A stretch of DNA of 64,000 bases from Phellopilus nigrolimitatus (GCA_021029095.1 JAJOHG010000002.1:1798001-1862000); one strand, 5' to 3'; positions 30,521-43,494 are shown, counted from the stretch's first letter. Made by a program: numbers and translations. The notes: generated by a model from the sequence alone, not told the origin.

Positions 30521-32285
30521 ATGCCCGCTTTCCAAACGAACGCACCTATACAATTCTATCACCACGGTCGCTTCCGCGTCGCCGGCGGGGTGCTTCCCGA
30601 TGCCATAACTGCTTATCAGACGTTTGGAGACAAGACCAAACCATGCATCGTTTTTCCAACTTGCTACGGCGCGAAGCTGGACGGTAAGTCTTCTGAGTAT
30701 CGTCAATTTCATAAGTGGATGATGCATAGGTGACAAGATACCGGCCTTCTAGACCAGGTATACATGATAGGCGAGGAAAAAGTAAGTTTTTTCTTATCCA
30801 GTGAATAAAGCAACTATCGATGGGACGGTGCCAGGCTCTGCAACCTAGCAAATACTTTATAGTCACTTTTGCGTTGTTCTCCAACGGAGAGGCAAGTACA
30901 GCTCAGGTATCCTAAGAACCATCTCTGATCCTTGAACTCCCAGTCTTCATCCCCTTCGAACACCGTAAGGCAATCAACTACATATATCGCATTGAATCTA
31001 GCGGCATGACTTCCTGAGCAGCCTCCGCCTCACAATGGCCCGTACTTTCCCGCCATCTCATATGACGACAACATGTAAGTAGGCCTTCAGATTTTACCAA
31101 AGGTCCTCTGCATTATTGTTCTGACACCCTTCGAGCCGAGCTCAGTACACAATTCTCACGAAAGTTCTCGGCATAGAGAACATATACGCAGTCATCGGGT
31201 TCTCAATGGGTGCACAACAAGTAAGTTCATATCGTATCATCATTTATTGTATCTCTGAAGATAGCATTGAGGCATATTACTGGCCGGTCATGTATCCTGA
31301 CTATGTCGAAAGGCAAGCTAACTCGATTGTAAAGTGGCCCTGCTTTCCTTCGTGACCAAGCTTTTTCAGATTCATCGTGATATGTGGATCCGCACGAACG
31401 AGTCCTCATAATAAATGGTACATATGTTAGAAACCTTGTGCGCTCATTAATCTGAGATGGTTTATCGTGACAGCTTCTTGGAGGGCCCGAAGGCTGCTTT
31501 GACCGCATCGAAGGATTTTGACAATGGCCATTACAAGGCTGTCCCGCAGATCGGCATCCGGGCGTTCGGGCGTGCTTATAGTGCCTGGGCATATGGTCAA
31601 ACCGTGAGTATTGAACTTCAGCTTCGTTTCCAGAAGGCCCTCGTCACTTTCAATACGAGAACAAAAATAACAATGACCTTAAATATTCGCTTCCAGTGGT
31701 TTAGGAATCACGGATATCTTCACGAGGGAAAGTGAGAGAAAAGGTTTCTTTGGTTCATTTGTGCGACTCAAGGCTGGTGCTCGATTAGGTATGCGGACCT
31801 GGATTCTTTCCTCCGCGAAGAATGGGAGGCCGGGTTTCTTAACGGCTGGGATGCGAACGATTTGCTAACTCTCCTTGACACTTGGTATACTGGTGACGTC
31901 TCGCAAGTACGCGATGGCGGTGACTACGAGGCATGCCTAAAAGCAATCAAGGCGCGTGGTCTCATCATGCCGTCCAAGACAGATTTGTACTTTCCTGTGA
32001 GTTTTTATATACCGGCTTTCCATTATGTTAAGAAAAAGGAAGGCACCACAATTAACGCTCTGTGCAGCCCGAAGACAGTGAAGGAGAAATTTCACATCTG
32101 AAGGATGCTAAATTAGTTGTGATTGATTCTGTCTGGGGACACATGGGTCAGTGATTGTTACTGAGCTCCTTGCTTCGAGCTTGTGGAGTAACGTTTATTT
32201 ACTGACCTTCTCAGCTGGCGGAGGTTCCAACACGCAGGACGACGAATTCATCAAAAAGGAAGTGAGCGAATTCCTCGACTCTTGA
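30521..32285 (+). CDS. MET2-like alpha/beta hydrolase, tandem copy 1
   Basis: Alpha/beta-hydrolase fold protein related to homoserine O-acetyltransferase. It is 339 aa, much shorter than classical MET2 (about 480) and without the usual lid insertion, so the acyl acceptor is uncertain. Exons: 30521-30683, 30753-30781, 30835-30891, 30944-30964, 31022-31074, 31136-31220, 31272-31312, 31370-31417, 31474-31603, 31697-31731, 31789-31996, 32068-32146 and 32215-32285. Predicted triad: Ser131 in GFSMGAQQ, Asp286 in KTDLYFP, His315 in WGHMAGGG. The N-terminus reads GRFRVAGGVLPDAITAYQTF, typical of the family. Introns 3 and 7 begin with GC (AG/GCAAG). Copy 2 follows 400 bases downstream with identical length and almost the same exon borders. 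Confidence 0.88.
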
Positions 32286-32689
32286 CATGCACGAGGATTC
32301 GTTTCCACACGCATACACACTATTTGCATCCAATCTTCCCGAACAGACTTGTCATACTTAAGGGGTGAGAAATTCGTATCGATTGTTGAATGTACCATAC
32401 GTTCGGGCGCAAATGTTGAAATCATATTGGATGCAGATAAGCTTATTCAAGAAATCATCTTCTGAATGTTCTGCCCTTCTTTCAGTCTGAATACTTATAA
32501 GTAGCTTTGAGTTGAGTCCGCCAGCTTACGATCGACCGTGAGTCCCGACTATCAGCAAAGGATCAGCGGTGTTTGTTCTCGACTTTTCTCACGAAAAATC
32601 GCCTGGCTGCTGAACATTGAACACCAACTCAAAAAATTTCAACCTTCAGTTATCATTCTTGGCATTCTTCAAGAACAACTGGATAGAGA

Positions 32690-34398
32690 ATGCAGACTAT
32701 TACAGAAGCTGAAACACACTACTACGAGCACGGGCGGTTCAGGGTAGCAGGCGGGGTGCTCCCGAACGCTATCACGGCGTACAGGACGTATGGCAATCCA
32801 GGGAACCCCTGCATCGTCTTTCCGACATGCTACGGCGCGAAACTTGGACTGGGTAGTATGTTTGTCTGTAGCCAATCATCTGTGTTCCTCTCATTGATGT
32901 CACTAGGCCAGGACTACTTGATCGGCGAGGATAAGGTGCGTGAAGCAAAGATAATGGAACTATCCTATGCTGAATGCGACTGTAATACTTACAGGCACTT
33001 GATACGAGGAAGTACTTCGTCGTAGGTTTCGCTTTATTTTCAAATGGAGAGGTATGTGTTCCATAAAAGAGGACTCAATGCCATCAGATTTTCACGATAA
33101 CCCTCTAGTCCTCTTCACCATCTAATACGGTGCACCTAAGTTATTCACATTTTCAAATCGCCAACTAAATCGAATGACTGATCACGTATAGCCCAAGCCT
33201 CACAATGGACCATACTTCCCAACAGTCTCATGCAAAGATAACATGTGAGCACGTATTCGTGCTAAAATAGCGCACATGTTATAATAACCTCACAAAAAGT
33301 CAAGCACAACATGCAGTGCTCACGAAAAGGCTGGATGTGAAGAAACTTCACTGCGTGATCGGGTTTTCTATGGGTGGCCAACAGGTTGGTATCCTTAATC
33401 TCATTCTTACCAGCAAACCTTGGTGTATAAAGTGTTTACTAACATACTACTTTTTCTAAGGCTTACCACTGGGCCTCTATGTATCCTGATTTCGTCGAAC
33501 GCTTCATTGTGATCTGCTCTTCCGCACGGACCAGTCCACATAACAAATGGTAGCCCGGTCACAGTTCACATTTCTCGACGCATTATAAGTAACAGAACAT
33601 CTATTCTTAGCTTTCTAGAGGGCCCAAAGGCTGCACTCGTTGCGTCTAAAGACTTCGACAATGGGCACTACAACTCATCCCCGCAACACGGGATACGCGC
33701 GTTTGCACGGGTCTATAGTGCGTGGGCGTATGGACAAGCGGTAAGATATCGATGGCAGCTGGGAAAGGTAAAATGGATGTACTAATGAGGGACTTGCACA
33801 AACAGTGGTTTCGAGAACACAATTACCTATACAACGGATTGTGGGTCATAAACTCTGCTCGATAACTCCTTTCTCCTGGAACTGATTAAATGCTGGCGTA
33901 CAACTAATTTCCGAGAGCAGGTTTCCAGATATGAACTCTTGGTTGTCCGAAAATTGGGAAGGCAAGTATCTCGCGCATTGGGATGCGAACGACATGCTCG
34001 TACTCCTAAATACGTGGCAAAACGGGGATATCTCGCAGGTCAAGAATGATGGAGACCTCGAGGCAGCACTGAAGTCCATTACGGCGAAGGCCTTGATCAT
34101 GCCATGCAAGACAGACCTATACTTTCCTGTGCGTCATTCAATCAATGGTTTCTATTTATAACTCGTATATCTGAAATATACCTAATCAGCCCGAAGATAG
34201 CAAGTTTGAGGTCTCCTATCTTAGGAACGCACAACTTGCCGTCATACCCAGCGTTTGGGGACACGTGGGTAAGCTATCGGGAATCCCATCTCTGGACAAA
34301 GCAAGAACTAAGTCTTCTGATGTAAAGCCGGAGGGGGAGGGAATCCAACAGACGTCGCCTTCATATCTGAGAAAATCAGAGAGTTCCTGAATGACTAG
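32690..34398 (+). CDS. MET2-like alpha/beta hydrolase, tandem copy 2
   Basis: Tandem paralogue of the preceding gene, also 339 aa. Exons: 32690-32852, 32907-32935, 32995-33051, 33109-33129, 33192-33244, 33300-33384, 33461-33549, 33611-33740, 33806-33840, 33921-34128, 34190-34268 and 34328-34398. Triad residues sit at the same positions: Ser131 in GFSMGGQQ, Asp286 in KTDLYFP and His315 in WGHVAGGG. Every exon length equals that of copy 1, except that one intron is missing (33461-33549 equals two copy 1 exons joined, 41 plus 48). At intron 3 this copy has GT where copy 1 has GC. The N-terminus is shortened and different (MQTITEAETHYYEHGRF). Probably the same reaction as copy 1; substrate unknown. 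Confidence 0.88.
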
Positions 34399-34902
34399 TC
34401 CCATTCAAAGTAAGTAACATAACATTCAACGAAGTAGATCTATCGAGCCAAACAGAAGATATGAAGGACTTCCATCAAAGTCTTCCGCCTGATTTTCGTA
34501 ACTAAGAGAAAGCCTAGTATAGCCAGTTCAGAGTACCGAGATGTATATGTATTGCTTTCAAACGTTGTTTTCATATAACGATAGCCTGAACAGCATAAAC
34601 ATCTGTGCAATTTTTAAGGGTGAACGGAGCATCAGTCCGTTCCTTTGATCGCTATAGTCAATTGAAAATGGTAACGCTAGCTTCAGAGGTTTGAGCTATC
34701 GACAAGCGCGAAAACAATATCCAGCGAGCACAGTCCCAGTGTCCTCAGTTCAGCAATAAGTAAAAAGAATGAACACTGACAGAAAAGGAAGTAACTAAGT
34801 CACATGATTGTGTGAATCTTGAGAGTAGAACTGCAAAGTTTATGTAAAGGGCCATTGGCACGAAGAGGAACGGGCTGCTCGTCGTTGTAAGTATCCTCAA
34901 GA

Positions 34903-35582
34903 ATGGGCTGTAAGTAGCTTATCGCTGTTTTCTTCGTTGACAGGCTTTATTGACGATGTCCTGCAGCCAACAAACCTCGTGGACTTCAGGCCGCGCGCAA
35001 GCTCCGCAACACCCGCCGTGAAAACCGCTGGGTTCGTGATGCATAACTATCTGTACACTTGTCTAAAGCATTGACACTCGACTGCAGGCGGACAAGGCCT
35101 ACAAAAAGCGTGCCCTCGGAAACGTCTACAAGACCTCGCCAACTGGTGGTTCTTCGCATGCCAAGGGCATTGTTCTCGAGAAAGTCGGTGTCGAGGCGAA
35201 GCAGCCCAACTCTGCCATCCGCAAATGTGTGCGTGTGCAACTCATCAAAAATGGCAAGAAAGTCACTGCTTTCGTGCCCGTACGTACTTTCAAGCACTGC
35301 GGTCGTGTCTATGAGTTTATTGACGCCTTTGTTTCACTGACATCTAGAATGATGGTTGCTTGAACTTCGTTGATGAGAACGACGAGGTCCTCATCTCTGG
35401 CTTCGGTCGCCGCGGAAAGGCCAAGGGTGATATCCCCGGTGTGCGTTTCAAGGTCGTTAAGGTCTCTGGTGTTGGTCTTCTTGCTCTCTGGAAAGAGAAG
35501 AAGGTGTGTATCCCGTTCATTCTCAAGCCATTTTTCGTCTGCTCACTCTTACATTTTCAAATAGGAGAAGCCTCGTTCGTAA
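34903..35582 (+). CDS. RPS23: 40S ribosomal protein S23 (uS12)
   Basis: Decoding-centre protein of the small cytosolic ribosomal subunit. Exons 34903-34909 (7 nt, ATGGGCT), 34967-35031, 35088-35279, 35348-35503 and 35565-35582 give 145 aa, the usual length. The tiny first exon was placed because it yields the family start [16 protein letters not shown]. Conserved blocks include [37 protein letters not shown] (with the proline of the PNSA loop) and [20 protein letters not shown], and the protein ends WKEKKEKPRS. The intron directly after the first codons is common for ribosomal protein genes. It converges on the CDP-DAG synthase gene. Confidence 0.96.
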
Positions 35583-36258
35583 AAACGAACAGTTATCCTC
35601 CATCGCCCTTCCATCATTCCTCTCTATTTCTTATGCCTTGCGGTCCATATGATCAATCATGCCCGTACCTGTACTGCAACGTATGCGCGACCATCAAAAT
35701 GCTTTTCTTCTTTGCATAAATTGCTCCGGCCCGGCTTGCTGAATGACATAGTTAGTATTTGTGGATAAGGTACGTGCTATCACTCGCTAAATCTTACAAG
35801 CTACTCGACTGGGCGATTCACCACTCTATGCAAACCCCGCGGATCGTCGCTCTCATCGCGCCATGGTGACTTCGCCTCGGACTGATTTGCTTTTCCTATC
35901 GTCATGTCGTCATTGCATATGGTCATTATGCTTTTGTTTAGCATGATGTATAAGGACTTCTGGTCTTTTTGAATGCTTGCTTCTTTGGTGTTATTAGGAG
36001 TGGTCAGTCGGAACCAAGAACCATTGAATTCCTTTCAGCATTTGCTAAGAAAAAAAGTGCATATTTTATCGTAGGCCCTGACAAGCGTGCACTACAGACT
36101 CGTAAGATCGTAGGTAGTTTAATACGTAGAATAATTTTGCTCGCAAGCCCACAAGCACACGAAAGTCGTCTGAGGCTTGACACGAAGCGAACGAGCCCAC
36201 AAAGACACAATCACTGCCGTGCATCAGACCATATTATCGACGCTATGATATCATTGAA
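35583..36258. other. convergent intergenic region
   Basis: 676 bp between the 3' ends of RPS23 and the CDP-DAG synthase gene. No coding or structural RNA signal recognised. Confidence 0.5.
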
Positions 36259-38530
36259 TCAGAAAGAAATACCACGCCCCTCCAAGTAGCGTCGGAAGTC
36301 GCCCATGAGTTGGAGCTGTTCATCGAGGGTAAGCCCGGACGCGATGAGCTGCATCACATGCCCGACGCTGATGTGATTCTCCTTGATGAGACTGCTGTAG
36401 TACACATAGGTAAACACGCCCATAAGGAATCTATGCCGGTCAAATCAGCAATTGAGCGGATGTTGAAAACGAATATTAGAGATACATACTGGCAGTCCAT
36501 CCGGTCAGTCATGCCGCCATGCCCAGGAATGCTGTGTCCGAAGTCCTTTATGTCAAACGCGCGCTTGAAGCCGCTCGCAAAGAAGCCTCCGAATGGCGCA
36601 ACGAGCGACGCGAAGCAGCTCATTGCGAGTAGGTGGAACTGATATGGCGCATACGGTACCGTTTTAATTGCACCCACACCCGGGATCGGGAGCGCAGATA
36701 GCAGGATGTGAAACGGTACGGGAAGCTCCCAGGCGCGCCAAACAAATACCGGGTTTGGCGTACAGGAGATTTGAGAGAAGACGTTCACGCCAAGATCCTG
36801 CGCAGGGCAGATCATGTAGTTCGAGCGCATGAAGAACGTGCCCCAGAGCTGACCAAAAAGAATCGTCGAGAAGAAAGCGCCGACAAAGCCCTCAACAGTC
36901 TTTTTCGGCGATAATTTGAAGAGTGGTGTACGCCCGATAGTGATGCCTATATGAATGAAAGGTAATCATCAAGAGTTCAACGAAGGCCTGCAGGTCATTG
37001 AAAGGCGTACATACCCCAGATATACGCGAATATATCGTTACAGATAACCAAAGAGGCCGGAACCCAGAACCAAATAAGGCCCTCCAGAATGTTGTTCATG
37101 ATGAAGTGACTTTTTGTTCAAAAAAACGTCAGCATCGCGTGCCCAAGGAAAAGTCATAGCACAGGACAAAATATTCACCTTGACACTACGACGACAAGTA
37201 ACGACATGTGCACCCAGCAAAACAGTCCAAATTGTGCCTTGAGATGTTGCCGTTGCAGCGAGTACACAAATCCAACAAATCCAATCATGTACAACGAAAA
37301 GCTAATGAATCGGTGATTCGCTGCAAAGAAAGAGAAATGAGAATCCGAGAAGACAACATGCTGTTAGAAGTGTGGTATTTGTAAGAGCTCCAATAGATTC
37401 CTCTTCGAATAAGGCAAACGGACCTTGAAGTAGTAGATAATACTTTCCCCGTAGAGGAAAAAGCAGGCGACCGCAAAAAAGTACCAGTTCAGAGTCTTAC
37501 TCCAAGGGTCCTTCCCGTTTGCTTCGTCTTCGTCGGTTTTTGCGACACCAAGAGTGAACAATGCAGTCACTTCTCGGTAAACCAGAGTCTGACAGACCAT
37601 TACCAGGACAATCATATACGCATGACCAGCTGCCAGACATACTAGAAGGGTATACCACGATATTAAATTACTATTTTTTCTAGAAATACAATCAGCACTC
37701 ACATAAGAACCCTCCTATCATAATCAGAGTCCACAGAAGCCGGACGAGGAAGCTCTGCCTTTTCTTCACGCTTTCAGCCTCTTTGCCGTTTTTCTCTGGA
37801 TCCGCAGACGTAGGCAATGGCTCACTCTTCTGCACGTTTGCGGAGTCTGTCTTCCTGGACAAAGGATTGACGACCAAGCTCTGAGAAGCCTGTCGCATTG
37901 CCATATCGACTGGAGAGGAAGGGAATGCAGGCGGCTTGCTCGACGCGGCCAACGCAACCAAAGGTTCTGTCGAAGTGAGCGCATCGTCGTGGTGTGCAAG
38001 ATGTCCGTTGGTAGCTAGCTGCAGAGGCGTCGACGTGGATGGCAAATCGGAAACAAACGACTTCTCCGCTGGTTCCTCGACGATGACAGCAGACGTCTCG
38101 CTCTCAGTCTCAGGCAAAATTTCGACTGGATTCGCTTTTGTGCCGGGCGGCGGTGCGTCCATCTCAGAAGATGGCTCATCCGAGCTGCTACCTGCAGATC
38201 TGTTGTTCTTTCCTTTCTTCTCTTTTGATAGCTGGCGCGCAAGGCGCGCAGCCTTCTTCTGCGCCGTCTTCGTCATCTTAGGGGGCTGATCAATGGATAC
38301 ACTCGTAACTCTAAAGCAGTCTAATCAGTGTGAATCTTTTCAAAGGTAGCGTCAGCTCACTTGTCAGGTGAGTCCAATACATCGACAACTTGTTGTCCTG
38401 TAACAGGCTTCCCCGCGGCAGTGACCTGCTCTTCCTCCTCCTCTGTGTCCTCACCGGACTCCACAGCAAGGGCATCAAACGCCGTACGAGAGGCGAATGA
38501 CGAGCTAACCTGAGGATTCCTTTTGTTCAT
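36259..38530 (-). CDS. CDS1: phosphatidate cytidylyltransferase (CDP-DAG synthase)
   Basis: Makes CDP-diacylglycerol from phosphatidate and CTP in ER membranes, the branch point for phosphatidylinositol and related lipids. Minus-strand exons: 38361-38530, 37703-38310, 37424-37641, 37179-37360, 37015-37109, 36490-36946 and 36259-36430 (633 aa). The catalytic core is clear: [50 protein letters not shown], and the signature [18 protein letters not shown] followed by MTDRMDCQ. About eight membrane helices are present. The first 230 residues are hydrophilic and acidic/Lys rich, longer than in animal enzymes. Exon 1 joins exon 2 in frame, but translation could instead begin at the Met codon at 38276. 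It is divergent from the WBP4-like gene, 182 bp apart. Confidence 0.92.
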
Positions 38531-38712
38531 TGTCCTTCCCGAGGCAGAAGTGGCAGAAAAGAGTTCTCGTCGAAGTCGTGAATGTCGACGGCGTGCTGTT
38601 GCTGAAGAGAACGCGTCTTTTCACATGTGGACAAGCGCGTCACAGGAACGGGTTGCCTTTTATGGGATGTGCAGTGCGACGCGGACCGCGGTACTTCGAC
38701 AGAGACACAACG
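38531..38712. promoter_or_regulatory. bidirectional promoter, CDS1 / WBP4-like
   Basis: Only 182 bp separate the start codons of two divergent genes, so transcription of both must be driven from this interval or from within the leaders. No TATA box is obvious. Confidence 0.5.
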
Positions 38713-39883
38713 ATGTCTGAATACTGGGTTTCTCACAAGAAATATTTTTGCAAGTACTGCGACATATACATCTCAGACGATGCACCGTCACGAAGACAGC
38801 ACGAGACCGGAATGCGACACAAGGGGAACACGGAGCGATTCGTCAGGAATCTTTACAAGCAGGGAGAACGGAGGAAGAAGGATCTTGAGGAGGAGAAACG
38901 CGAAATGGTCAGGGTAGAGCAGGTGAGCAACGTTCAGCCCCTCTTTTTAAAATTTCCGCGTCTAACAATACTTACAGGCAGCCAACGCAGCATTCACTCG
39001 CGATGTCTCCGCGGGACGTGCTTCGGCAGCTTCGTCTTCGCGATTATCGCAACCTGCCCCCTCAGCGTCCTCTTCCAAAAAGCCAGAGAAACCTGCTTCT
39101 GTATGGTCTAACTACTCATCTGCTCAGTCGCTGGGTATTGTTGATCTCGACGAGGAGCGGATGAAAGAGGAAATGGAGCGTCGAAGGACCCAGGGCTTGG
39201 TTGGTGAATGGGAAACGGTCGCTCCCCCTCCCCCACCTCTGCCCGAGGAAAAGCAGGCAGCGAAGGAAGAGGACAGTAAGAATAGCGTGCAATGCAACGC
39301 CGTCCCCCGCAAGCGCGAGGCTGAGGTTCCCGCCGAGGACGAATCCGATATACGCCAGTTCAAGCTACGCAAGCGGACGCTTGGCGCAGGCCTGGACGAA
39401 ATTTGGGATCCGGGTGACATTACCGTCAAACCTAGGCTGAAAAAAGAGGAGGAAGAACAAGGGGCGTCCCTGGTGATGGGTGGGGGGGATTCCAAGCGCG
39501 GTCGCGGCTTCCCTTCCGTCGGGAGTCGTGAGGCCGGACAGACGCCGCAGGGATTAACTGGGGAGATGCCGAAGTGGAAATCTATGGGGTGGAAACCTGC
39601 TATAGGAACCGAGCCGAATGCGCCGACGGAGACGAACAAGTTCGCCGACGAGCAGGAGATTGGGCGCCAGAACGAGGTTCCCTCTATTAAATCGGAGCTC
39701 GTTCAGATATCCCTCAAATCAGATCTTGACCACCCCGATAATGTCTCTGCAGATCGGGATATAACGCGGCCAGTGAAGCGCGAGGTTAAAAAGGAGGAAG
39801 CACTGGCTCCAATTGCGCCTGAACAATCTGGAGGTCTATTCAAGAAGCGCAAAGTTCCTATAGGCGGCCGCGGGAGACGGTAG
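38713..39883 (+). CDS. WBP4/FBP21-like U1-type zinc-finger protein
   Basis: Probable spliceosome-associated nuclear protein. Exons 38713-38922 and 38978-39883 encode 371 aa. The N-terminus is a matrin/U1-C type C2H2 zinc finger: YWVSHKKYFCKYCDIYI with a CxxC pair, then RRQHETGMRHKGN with the two His ligands. A Glu/Lys-rich coiled-coil-like helix follows (RFVRNLYKQGERRKKDLEEE). The centre has VWSNYSSAQSLGIVDLDEER and a proline run. The C-terminal half is rich in Lys/Glu with repeated VKREVKKEE-type motifs. I do not see the WW domains of animal WBP4, so the assignment rests on the finger and the layout. Confidence 0.8.
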
Positions 39884-40507
39884 TGACCATGTGGAATGTT
39901 GTCTGCCCTAGATTCTTGTCTTCTTCGATGTACTTGTATTTACGTTGCGTGCATTTCGTTATCCGCCTTCACAATGACCAAAGGACAATGGAGACTCAGG
40001 CGACCGAAGTAGGGAAATCAGGAGTCCTCGCCTAACCATTTTTGCGTCTGTATTTTAGCATCAAAAGTTTGAGCTTATGATGCATATTGGGTCCGTATTT
40101 ATTCTCTCTTGCCAATAGAGTACAGTTAATACATTGGGGTTTCAAGACAGCATCGATCGGAATATGAAGATAGCAAATGAGGTTATGTATGTCATTGGTT
40201 TTTTTATCTCCAAGTCAAACAGATTCATAGTATGCACTTCGAAAGCTACCTTCCTAGACAGCCATTGATCAATATATCATCTAGTTATTATTCGGTAATG
40301 AATTTATGACCGTGGAACGATCCGATCCGACGCAAAGCCAAAAAATCCAAGTGTCTCATGTCCATATGAAGACAAATGTCCCGATGTCAACGTCAATATA
40401 GCACGGAGAACGGTGAAAGGGAAGGGCGGGGAAGGAAATCAGTGATTCTTGTATCCTATGTATTATTGAAGACATGCAAGATCAGATTAACACGGCAGGA
40501 ATATTTG
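39884..40507. other. convergent intergenic region
   Basis: About 620 bp of AT-leaning sequence between the 3' ends of the WBP4-like and PP2C genes. Nothing recognised. Confidence 0.5.
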
Positions 40508-42126
40508 TCATAAAAATCTGTGCACGAGGATTGTGGTGTCGTCTATCCAGCGCTCGTCCATCTCCACTGTTAGGTTGGCTGACGCTCGAGAGATATCATC
40601 TCCGCCAATTGCGTCGCGCAGCAGCCACACTGCCAGGTTTTCCCGTCTCTCCTCTCTGTGGTGAGCAATGTGTGCGCCGGTGGGCTGTGAATGTGAAGAA
40701 AAGGAACCGGATGGACGAGGCCGGGAGGCTAACAATGGTGTGATCGCCTCTCCGATCTTAGCGGCCCAACGTTTTAAATAAGCCTGCTCGTCTAGGTCCC
40801 GGTCCTCGTACAGATCCACGAGACCGTCTGAACAAAGCAGGAGCGCCACATCTACGTCTCCTGTCTCGCCGCCGCCTGTCGACGTCGAAGCCTGCTCAGA
40901 ACGATTGGTGTTCCTGCGCAGACGATGATGGCACACCTGGGGGACATTCGATACGTATGGGGGTGTGATGATCCTTTTGGCGAACTCTTCAGCGAGACCA
41001 GCCGACCAAAACTGTTTTGTGCGCATGAGAACACGACGCAAGTAGATGGCAGGGAGCTTCATCCATGTGTCTCCGAGGGCTTCACAATCGGGGCGATAGA
41101 CATAGTGAGCCGCCTGTGGTATATTCTCTCTGCGGTCTCACCTCGGGTGGGAGCCAAATAGCCCAAGACTCGCTTTTCGAGGACGCATTCGCTTTCTCCC
41201 GGGTGCTCGTTGACAATTCGCTGTATCTCCTGCACGTTTCCGCCATTGTGGACATCGCTCAATCGACGGACAGAAAAAGTGCCAACTGCGCTTTTTGAGA
41301 CTAGCACTAAGGAAAAAGTATAATAAAAAAATAGGTCAGCCATCGCTTCGTAACTGGAACACGCACACGCAAGAATGGTAGAAGGAGGAAACTTGCCAGC
41401 ACGACAATCGCCAAGATTGGCGACCCATAAATGCGTCCCGGAGGGATCTACAAGTGTCAGAAGGGCGGTGGAACCCTGCATACATCGGAGGATATTCTGA
41501 GAGTATTCTCCTTCGCCCTTGTGCTTAATTATTGACTCTATTTCCTGGTCGCTTAGTCGAGCGAAATCCTCCCGCCCGCCCGGGAAGAGACGCAAAAAAT
41601 CACGCGTGATGATATTGTCGATCTCAATAATGGAGTCGTTGAGAAGGCGTGAAATAGCGGCCGATGATGCTTCCCCGCCTGTTAAAGCTACCTGCAACGC
41701 GGTTCGCACTCGAGCAGGCAGGTGTTCCACCACAAAATCGACGGTACTATGAGAACCATGTCCTAAAAACGAGTATATTTTTTCATAAATAGGTGCGCTG
41801 TACGTATCGCGGAGATGCTTACCGTCGAAAATACCGGAGAAAACCCACTGGCCATCCGGCATGTCCCAATTTTGCACGACAAAGCGATCTTGCGAGCGAG
41901 CCTCATAGGAAGTACACGGCTGAAATGTAACATAGTCTACGTGTCCATCCATCCCATGCTCACATAATCGAAGTAACTCTGGAGTTATTTGTTCTTCTGA
42001 CAATATGCGATACGTCCATCGGTCTTCACCTCCCCAGCCCATGTCCGTCGAGGCAAAATTCGAGACCTCTTGAAGGGCCCTGAGGTCTGCTGTTGGACTT
42101 GCGGGAGACAGTTGGACGACATTCAT
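40508..42126 (-). CDS. PP2C-family protein phosphatase
   Basis: Metal-dependent Ser/Thr phosphatase, similar in layout to the mitochondrial pyruvate-dehydrogenase-phosphatase type. Minus-strand exons 41823-42126, 41397-41762, 41142-41306 and 40508-41079 encode 468 aa. Signature motifs in order: WVFSGIFDGHG with the metal-binding Asp101, GSTALLTLVDPSGTHLWVANLGDCRA, a long insertion with ECVLEKRVLGYLAPTR, DVALLLCSDGLVDLY, and DERWIDDTTILVHRFL at the end. Intron 1 must be removed inside the FDG/HG motif. Intron 2 is of the GC-AG type (G/GCAAGT), and splicing there restores NLGDCRAVLVSKS. The N-terminus has no strong targeting peptide. Confidence 0.9.
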
Positions 42127-43494
42127 AGCGCAGATATGGCGGTTCAACAGAGTTCGGAAGGGAGAAAAGGCGAGTTTAAAAAAAGTAAAGAAAAGGGCGG
42201 CTTGACTATAATATCGGGTCGATCACCTAGGTAAGCAGCACCTCGTTAGGGAAGAAACAACAGCGACAGGAAGCTCATTGAGTTCTCCTCGCAGAGTCAG
42301 AGTGCTCAATACAGTTCGGCAGCTAGAACCACGAGCCTCGAAGATATCAAGACGGCAATGACTGGCCCGGTTTTGAAAGCACCGCCCGGTCAGAAGAGTT
42401 GATGATGGAAGTCAAACAGCCCATTTAGTTTGATCCCCCTTCACTGCATTATGTTGCGGAGATAGACAAATAAAATTGTTCTCTAGATTGTATAATAGCC
42501 CTGAACGGCGTTTTACGTCGCGACGAAGCGGTTCGTGGAGAACATGATGTTGGCGGATCGTATGCAACGCAGAGGAACGAGCCAGGAGTAGTAGCGAACT
42601 CAGCTGAGATGAAATGACAGCAACCACATGAGTATATAACAGGGTAGGTCTAGTTGGTGGTGGTTGTGATGAAAGTCTGCGATCACCCTCCAACCGTGGG
42701 CACGACGATCCTAGCGTGTCCGTTTGTGGCCACACAAGTCTCACTTACTTAACCTTTGACCACGATTAAGATACTCTCGGCTCGCAACTAATACTCTTCT
42801 GAGCGCCTGCTCGACTTCCTAAAGCAAAAGCCTCGTGGAGGGGCTTTCAAAATCGCATGTTTGCGATGTCCGTTCTTGTAATCCGACCCTTGAATCGCGT
42901 TAACCGCCGACATGTGCGCATCTTGCGCTCGCGATGGACACTGGCAGATGCCGACTTCGTTTCAAACGTCAAATATGCGCCATGATTTTCAAGCATCAAC
43001 AGTTGCAGGTCATTTCTTCTTGCTGAGGAAGTTCGCGAGCGCGAGTTTTAGACTTTCCTTCAGCTTCTGAAAGTAATGAAAAGAGATTCGAATACTGCAA
43101 CCCGGCCAATTACCATCCGTTTACAAGGTGCATTCGGCCTCAAGGCAGCATGAAATGGGAAAGGTAAAAGACTAGTTTGTCCGCTTTGTTGTACAGCTGA
43201 CTTCGATCCATACTGAGGGGCCGCAGTTCCCAACGTCAGGCATTTCTAGTAGATCTTTCGTCGTTTCATGACCCGCGCTTGGTTGCTCAATCGCCTCGGC
43301 CCAGCGGGGTCAGCCAGTCAGACTCGCTGCGATCAGTAATTACGGGCATTGCCTGCAACATTCAGGAGGTGAAGAGGCTAAGTCTACTGCGCGGCCATCA
43401 TTTATTTGCTCACGTATATCGCATTTATCAGAGTACATCCATCTTACAAACAGCATAGGGAAAACAAGACTAAGTGAGAACACCCTTCAGTGCA
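42127..43494. other. intergenic region upstream of PP2C
   Basis: About 1.4 kb between two minus-strand genes. A 110-codon minus frame at 42412-42744 has no protein-like features. A TATA-like GTATATAACAGG lies at 42632-42643. No gene supported. Confidence 0.5.

Noticed and set aside
42412..42744. 110-codon minus-strand frame
   Set aside because: No protein-like features, no splice partners, and it lies in the probable PP2C promoter region.
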